Of a stretch of 42,643 bases of DNA, positions 38,457 to 42,643 are shown in pieces. The position numbers were made by a program, and so were the translations under genes. The notes under the pieces are model-generated. The model was not told the DNA's origin. It did no database searches and worked only from the letters and a program-made list of their open reading frames with translations. Source of the DNA: a virus; IMG/VR virus record IMGVR_UViG_3300010885_021802, positions 1 to 42,643 of that record; one strand, 5' to 3'. Numbering within the stretch: the stretch's first letter is position 1; every line of letters starts with the position of its first letter.

Positions 38457-39673
38457 GAGTACCCGCATCAGGCGCAGTCATTGGCCTAGCAGAGAAAAAA
38501 GCGATGCACGATGCCGTTGATGCTGGATGGCTGACTGCGGGGCCGATTAACGCGGCATTTGAGGCGAAATTATCCGCATTCACCGGAATACGCCATGTCA
38601 GGACTTGTAACAGCGGATCGTCGGCAAACTTACTCGCCGTAGCCGCAATGGTCGCATCAGGCAGATGGAAGGCTGGCGACGAGATTATTACGTCAGCGGT
38701 AGGCTTTCCGACTACGGTTAATCCGTTGCTTCTCTATGGGCTTGTGCCGGTGTTTGTTGATGTGGAGTTGGGGACGTATAACCCGACGATGTTTAAGATT
38801 GAGGCGGCTATTACTGCTAAAACAACCGGATTGATGATGGCGCATACACTTGGGAATTCGTTTGCTCCTGCAATTAACTGCAAGTTAGAAACTAAAGGTA
38901 TCTACGTTGTAGAGGATTGCTGCGATGCGCTAGGTTCTATGCACCACCTTAAAAGTGACTTCGGGAAAAATAATCATCATTGTCACGTTGGCGTTGGCGC
39001 TGCAATAGCCACCTTCTCATTTTTCCCCGCGCACCACATAACGACAGGCGAGGGCGGCGCAGTAATGACGCAGGATGCCGACCTGTTACGCCATATCGAA
39101 GCCCTGCGCGATTGGGGCAGAGATTGCTGGTGTGCGCCAGGACAAAATAACACTTGCGGTAAGCGTTTTGACCAACAATTTGGGGAGTTACCTTATGGGT
39201 TCGATCACAAATACTGCTTTAGCCATGCAGGGTTCAATCTCAAGATTACCGAAATACAAGCAGCTTGTGGCATTGCACAATTTGACCGTCTTAGCGGTTT
39301 CATTGAAAAGCGTTGCTCCAATTTTGATTATCTCTACAAAAGATTGTCAGAAGGAAAAGCGGAAGATAGTTTTATTTTGCCGCGCTTTTCGAAAGGTGTT
39401 TCCCCGTTCGGCTTCCCTATCACCATCAAAAAAGAAGGCGAAAGGCTCGCGCTTACGTCCTACCTCGCAGAAAAAGGCATCGACACGCGCCTAATCTTCG
39501 GCGGCAACCTGACCAAGCAGCCGTACATGAAAGGTCGTAACTTTCGCATAGCCGAACCGCTAATCAACGCCGACAAGGTTATGAACGATACGTTCTGGAT
39601 TGGCGTATGGCCTGGATTGTCGGAGGATGACTTGGCGTATGCGTGCGATACGATAGAGGAATTTTTCGCATGA
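38453..39673 (+). CDS. rfbH-like: RfbH/DdhC-like CDP-4-keto-6-deoxyglucose 3-dehydrase (Fe-S, PMP-dependent)
   Basis: The 406-residue protein has the DegT/DnrJ/EryC1 aminotransferase fold. In SFFPAHHITTGEGGAV the PLP-binding lysine is replaced by His (H194), the hallmark of the E1 3-dehydrase that removes the C3 hydroxyl of CDP-4-keto-6-deoxyglucose. The four [2Fe-2S] cysteines expected for E1 are present: C157 (EDCCDAL), C225 and C227 (RDCWC), and C235 (NTCGKR). A His-rich insertion (about 164-178) is unusual. The reductase partner and the enzymes making the substrate are not in this genome, so the host must supply them. Confidence 0.88.
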   Translation: MRVPASGAVIGLAEKKAMHDAVDAGWLTAGPINAAFEAKLSAFTGIRHVRTCNSGSSANLLAVAAMVASGRWKAGDEIITSAVGFPTTVNPLLLYGLVPVFVDVELGTYNPTMFKIEAAITAKTTGLMMAHTLGNSFAPAINCKLETKGIYVVEDCCDALGSMHHLKSDFGKNNHHCHVGVGAAIATFSFFPAHHITTGEGGAVMTQDADLLRHIEALRDWGRDCWCAPGQNNTCGKRFDQQFGELPYGFDHKYCFSHAGFNLKITEIQAACGIAQFDRLSGFIEKRCSNFDYLYKRLSEGKAEDSFILPRFSKGVSPFGFPITIKKEGERLALTSYLAEKGIDTRLIFGGNLTKQPYMKGRNFRIAEPLINADKVMNDTFWIGVWPGLSEDDLAYACDTIEEFFA

Positions 39674-40248
39674 CAGCCGAAGAACTAATCGCTTTCGAGC
39701 AAGACATATTCCGCGAGTTTGAAGCGGGGCATATTCGTGGGCCGATACATTTGTCAGGAGGCAACGAGCAGCAACTAATCGACATTTTTAAGCGCATCAA
39801 GCGCACCGATTGGGTATTTTCAACATGGCGCAATCACTATCACGCCCTACTGCATGGCGTTCCAAAAGGTAAATTGCGCGATGAAATACTTGCTGGCAGG
39901 AACATGAATTTTTCCAGCAAGGAACACAACTTTTTTACGTCTGCAATCGTTGGTGGCACGCTGTCGATTGCCTGCGGAGTCGCCTATGCGCTGCGAGATA
40001 CGGGGCATCATGTATGGTGCTTCGTGGGCGACATGGCGGCAAGTACCGGCGCATTTTGGGAGGCTGATTCGTTCAGTTTTCTCAATGACCTGCCGATTAC
40101 GTTTGTGGTTGAGGATAACCGATTCTCTGCGGATAGCCCTACCGACGAGTGTTGGGGAGATAACCCATCCGAGCGAAAGGTGATTACCTACGCCTATGAG
40201 CGCACCCTGCCGCACGCTGGCATTGGCAAATGGGTGTCATTCAAATGA
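39670..40248 (+). CDS. Thiamine-diphosphate enzyme, miniature E1-alpha-like subunit
   Basis: The 192-residue protein (overlap of 4 bases upstream) resembles the thiamine-diphosphate-binding domain of dehydrogenase E1-alpha and transketolase. WVFSTWRNHYHALLHGVP matches the RdHG region. GGTLSIACGVAYAL is followed by the cofactor motif starting GDM at 120-122 and ending DN at 149-150, a degenerate GDG...NN with the usual spacing. Full E1-alpha proteins are about 350 residues, so this is a minimal PP-type domain. Together with the next gene it could form an enzyme adding a two-carbon unit to a keto sugar, as in branched sugar pathways (inference). Confidence 0.75.
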   Translation: MTAEELIAFEQDIFREFEAGHIRGPIHLSGGNEQQLIDIFKRIKRTDWVFSTWRNHYHALLHGVPKGKLRDEILAGRNMNFSSKEHNFFTSAIVGGTLSIACGVAYALRDTGHHVWCFVGDMAASTGAFWEADSFSFLNDLPITFVVEDNRFSADSPTDECWGDNPSERKVITYAYERTLPHAGIGKWVSFK

Positions 40249-40763
40249 CCTACCTAACCGCAATCCAGCGCGAAATGAAGCGGCTATCCGAGGATAAGCG
40301 CACCCTCTTTGTAGGTCAGGCTGTCGAGTATCCAGGCCAAGCGATGCACGCAACGCTCAAAGACGTACCGATGGAAAAGCGTCTAGAAATGCCGGTTATC
40401 GAAAACTTCCAAATGGGATTTTGTACCGGACTGGCTTTGCAGGGATACATCCCTATCTGCATATTCCCGCGTTTTGATTTTCTGATATGCGCTACTGACC
40501 AGCTAGTCAACCACTTAGACAAGATACCGGCAATGACCGATTGGCGTCCAAAGGTGATTATCCGCACATCAGTCGGCGCAGTATCGCCGCTGAATCCAGG
40601 GCCGCAGCATTGCCAGAATCACTTTTTTGCCATGCACGAAATGTTGCAAAATATCAGAATTTATCAAGCCAAAAGCGAATCTGATATACCTATTATTTAT
40701 GAGAAGGCGATGGAATTTGATGGCTCCACTTTAATTATTGAGCATGGGGAGAAATATCTGTGA
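40245..40763 (+). CDS. Thiamine-diphosphate enzyme, miniature E1-beta-like subunit
   Basis: The 172-residue protein corresponds to the pyrimidine-binding domain of E1-beta or transketolase. LEMPVIENFQMGFCTGLALQG contains the catalytic glutamate E53, followed by PRFDFLICATDQLVNHLDKI as in E1-beta proteins. The transketolase C-terminal domain is missing, so only the cofactor-binding domain is kept. The 4-base overlaps with both neighbours suggest equal production with the alpha-like subunit. Split enzymes of similar size (such as the sulfopyruvate decarboxylase type) are an alternative comparison. Confidence 0.75.
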   Translation: MTYLTAIQREMKRLSEDKRTLFVGQAVEYPGQAMHATLKDVPMEKRLEMPVIENFQMGFCTGLALQGYIPICIFPRFDFLICATDQLVNHLDKIPAMTDWRPKVIIRTSVGAVSPLNPGPQHCQNHFFAMHEMLQNIRIYQAKSESDIPIIYEKAMEFDGSTLIIEHGEKYL

Positions 40764-41596
40764 AGTCGTATTTCATAACAGGCGGTACAGGCTTTATCGG
40801 CAGGGAATTGGTACGCCAGTTAGTCAAGCGCGACGATACCGGCCTGATAACGTGCCTGACGCGGGGGCATCGCAAGTATTCGGAACTGCTGCAAGCCGAG
40901 AAGGTGCTGTACCGGATTGGCGATGTTACCGAGTGCGAATTCCCTGATTACGCCTACACAGACGTAATTCACGGCGCAAATGAAGTAAATGACCTCCTAC
41001 AGCCTGACCTGCCCAAGTATTATTACACGATTGTCGAGGGTAGCAACAGGGTATTGGATTGGGCGTCTAGGAAGGGCTATAACACGCTTCTGCTGTCATC
41101 TGGCGCTGCTGACAGGGATACTGTCTATGGACGGGCAAAACGGCAGAGCGAGTTTCTAGCGCGTCATTACGGCGGCGTCAAGATAGCCCGTATCTTTTCC
41201 GTTTTGGGCAACGAAATGCCGCTGAATGGGCAGTATGCGGCGGGGAAGTTTATCCACATGGCGATGCAGGGAAAGGTGTCTGTCTATGGCGGGGATTCGA
41301 TGCGCTCGTATTTGCACGTTGAGGACTGTGCGCGGGGGTTGCTGCGGATATTGGAAGCGGGTCAGCCGCTAAAGCCCTATGACGTAGCTGGAAACCAGCC
41401 AATCTCTATTCGTAACCTTGCAGAGCGCATTGCCATTGAATTTGAAGTTCCATGCGAGTACACGACTGCCCATAGCCGTAAAGATACATACGTTCCAGAC
41501 CTACGCGCAATCGAATCATTAGGCTTCAAGCAAACATTTTCTCTAAACCGTACCTTGGAGGTAGTCTGTGATTTCATTCGTCATTCCAACAAATAA
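40760..41596 (+). CDS. NAD-dependent epimerase/dehydratase or 4-reductase of sugar nucleotides
   Basis: The 278-residue protein (GTG start) is an extended short-chain dehydrogenase with GGTGFIG (8-14) and catalytic residues in SSGAAD (113-118) and YGRAK (Y123, K127). LHVEDCARGLLRIL at about 185-198 is typical of NDP-sugar epimerases. In pathways using RfbH, such an enzyme reduces the C4 keto group (abequose, paratose or tyvelose branch) or processes a branched product. The exact reaction cannot be read from sequence alone. It overlaps the glycosyltransferase gene by 29 bp. Confidence 0.85.
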   Translation: MKSYFITGGTGFIGRELVRQLVKRDDTGLITCLTRGHRKYSELLQAEKVLYRIGDVTECEFPDYAYTDVIHGANEVNDLLQPDLPKYYYTIVEGSNRVLDWASRKGYNTLLLSSGAADRDTVYGRAKRQSEFLARHYGGVKIARIFSVLGNEMPLNGQYAAGKFIHMAMQGKVSVYGGDSMRSYLHVEDCARGLLRILEAGQPLKPYDVAGNQPISIRNLAERIAIEFEVPCEYTTAHSRKDTYVPDLRAIESLGFKQTFSLNRTLEVVCDFIRHSNK

Positions 41597-42643
41597 CCGC
41601 GCCAAAGAGTTAGAAGTCTGCATCCGGTCAATAGCCGACCAGATTATGCAGTTTCCAACAGAGGCAAATATCATTGTCATTGACGATGGCTGCACAGACA
41701 ATACGCCTGAATTGGTCGAGCAACTTGGCGAGCAATACGGCTGCATAACCTATTGCCGCTATGACAAGCACAAGGACTATTCTGACGTATTTCGGACGAT
41801 GTTTTGTATTGCTGCCAAGTCAGATTGGGTATGGACGTTTGGCGACGATGACCGGCTGCAAAAGGGCGCTCTCAAGTTTATCCTGGCGCAACTCAAAGCC
41901 GAGTCAGAGCATGAGAATCCAGCCGTATTCTTCCACATTGCAGAGGCGGCAAGGGCATCAGGACGATCAGGCGCATTCCGTGGGGCGATGCTAGACATAG
42001 CGCAGAACTTTGGCCTGATTGAAATGACTGGATTCATTACTGGAAATATCTGCCGTGGTTATATGCTTGCAGAGGCAGCAGACACGCCAAGGTGGAACGA
42101 ATACGCCAAGTCAGCGTTTGTCCAATCCTTTGCCCTGTTTGAACGCCTACAGCATGAGCAAATGGTATTCCTAGACATACCGCTAATCGCCACGCAATAC
42201 GCCGACCAGAACGAAGAAACGCAGCAACGATGGGCGCGTGACAATATCTCGTACCGCTACCTCTATACCGTCACCGCCATACAGCGTATGTACGACGATG
42301 GCATTCTGACTCAAAAGTTTAATCCCAAGTTCTTCCGCTATCTCTCGTACCACCTGTGGGATAGGTTCATACACTATTACACAGGCGACTATCTCGCCTA
42401 TGAGCGTATGTGGCCGCAGGAAGCATGGTCGATGATTGGCAAGTTTGCCGATTTTCTCAATGACGAGGAAGCCGCCAATAAGTTACGCCAAACTGTCGAA
42501 GCCGTAAGCGGGATGATTACCCTGCATATGTTTATGAAAAAGAATCTGGACGGGATTTACTTGGAGATTAAATCCGTATCAGAGCAGCATGGAACGGCGT
42601 GCTATCCGTGGCACTTTGTCGAGCCATTGCTGGCAGAAGCGCC
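41568..42643 (+). CDS. GT-A glycosyltransferase, 5' part (continues at 1-139)
   Basis: The gene starts at a GTG behind GGAGGT and runs off the window end, to finish at 139 on the circular map (363 residues). The N-terminus MISFVIPTNNRAKELEVCIRSI and NIIVIDDGCTDNT (35-46), then WTFGDDDRL with the DxD-type D93-D95, are the GT-A, family 2 features. The C-terminal half is helical and aromatic-rich. It resembles transferases that add dideoxyhexoses such as abequose, which would fit the upstream RfbH-like gene. The acceptor is unknown. Confidence 0.85.
   Translation, partial: MISFVIPTNNRAKELEVCIRSIADQIMQFPTEANIIVIDDGCTDNTPELVEQLGEQYGCITYCRYDKHKDYSDVFRTMFCIAAKSDWVWTFGDDDRLQKGALKFILAQLKAESEHENPAVFFHIAEAARASGRSGAFRGAMLDIAQNFGLIEMTGFITGNICRGYMLAEAADTPRWNEYAKSAFVQSFALFERLQHEQMVFLDIPLIATQYADQNEETQQRWARDNISYRYLYTVTAIQRMYDDGILTQKFNPKFFRYLSYHLWDRFIHYYTGDYLAYERMWPQEAWSMIGKFADFLNDEEAANKLRQTVEAVSGMITLHMFMKKNLDGIYLEIKSVSEQHGTACYPWHFVEPLLAEA
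42521..42643. repeat. Terminal direct repeat, right copy
   Basis: Identical to 1-123; see the left copy. The genome length without the repeat is 42,520 bp. Confidence 0.95.

Noticed and set aside
1-42643. tRNA genes and CRISPR arrays
   Set aside because: No cloverleaf with a TTCRA-type T-arm and no regularly spaced direct repeats with unique spacers were noticed. The only regular coding repeat is the 66-bp unit at 18673-19002.

Overview
The window is the complete genome of a tailed phage of the P22-like podovirus type, written as a linear copy of a circular map. Bases 1-123 are repeated exactly at 42521-42643, and one glycosyltransferase gene reads without a break across the junction, so the unit is about 42,520 bp. 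The phage identity rests on a small and large terminase, a large portal with a coiled-coil tail, a scaffold-like protein, an HK97-fold coat candidate, gp4-like and gp10-like tail-hub proteins, three large ejection-protein candidates, and a lysis cassette (holin candidate, GH19 endolysin, Rz with embedded Rz1). Spanins and lipopolysaccharide sugar genes point to a Gram-negative host; the species cannot be told from the sequence. I saw no integrase, CI-type repressor, DNA polymerase, RNA polymerase or tRNA gene.

There are four gene blocks. (A) The minus strand from 25668 down to 428 is the late block: packaging, head, tail fibre, tail hub, ejection proteins and lysis. It carries two HNH endonuclease genes and a methyltransferase-glycosyltransferase fusion. 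(B) The plus strand 26630-29909 is a run of very small, mostly unknown genes, headed by a ribbon-helix-helix protein. (C) The minus strand from 34771 down to 29911 holds a small HTH regulator, a VRR-NUC nuclease, two related PP-loop (PAPS-reductase-like) enzymes, small unknown genes and a DUF3987-type replication ATPase. (D) The plus strand from 34878 across the junction to 447 holds small genes, a YqaJ-type exonuclease with a conserved partner, and then a sugar-modification cassette.

The 25669-26629 gap between A and B is the main control region. It contains repeated 16-bp imperfect palindromes of the form GTTAGT-N4-ACTAAC, three of them spaced exactly 23 bp apart, as in tandem operator arrays. 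A further copy directly follows the ribbon-helix-helix gene. Block B has a near-consensus sigma70 promoter at 28081-28108 with a 12-bp palindrome in its spacer.

The most striking content is the cassette 38453 to 139 (across the junction). It encodes a homologue of RfbH/DdhC, the 3-dehydrase of CDP-3,6-dideoxyhexose synthesis, with His in place of the PLP lysine and all four expected iron-sulfur cysteines. It also encodes two miniature thiamine-diphosphate enzyme subunits, an NAD-dependent epimerase/reductase and a GT-A glycosyltransferase, all in overlapping genes. I infer a phage-borne pathway that diverts a host CDP-sugar into a dideoxy or branched-chain sugar, for host O-antigen alteration or virion decoration. 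The methyltransferase-glycosyltransferase fusion in the capsid region may belong to the same biology.
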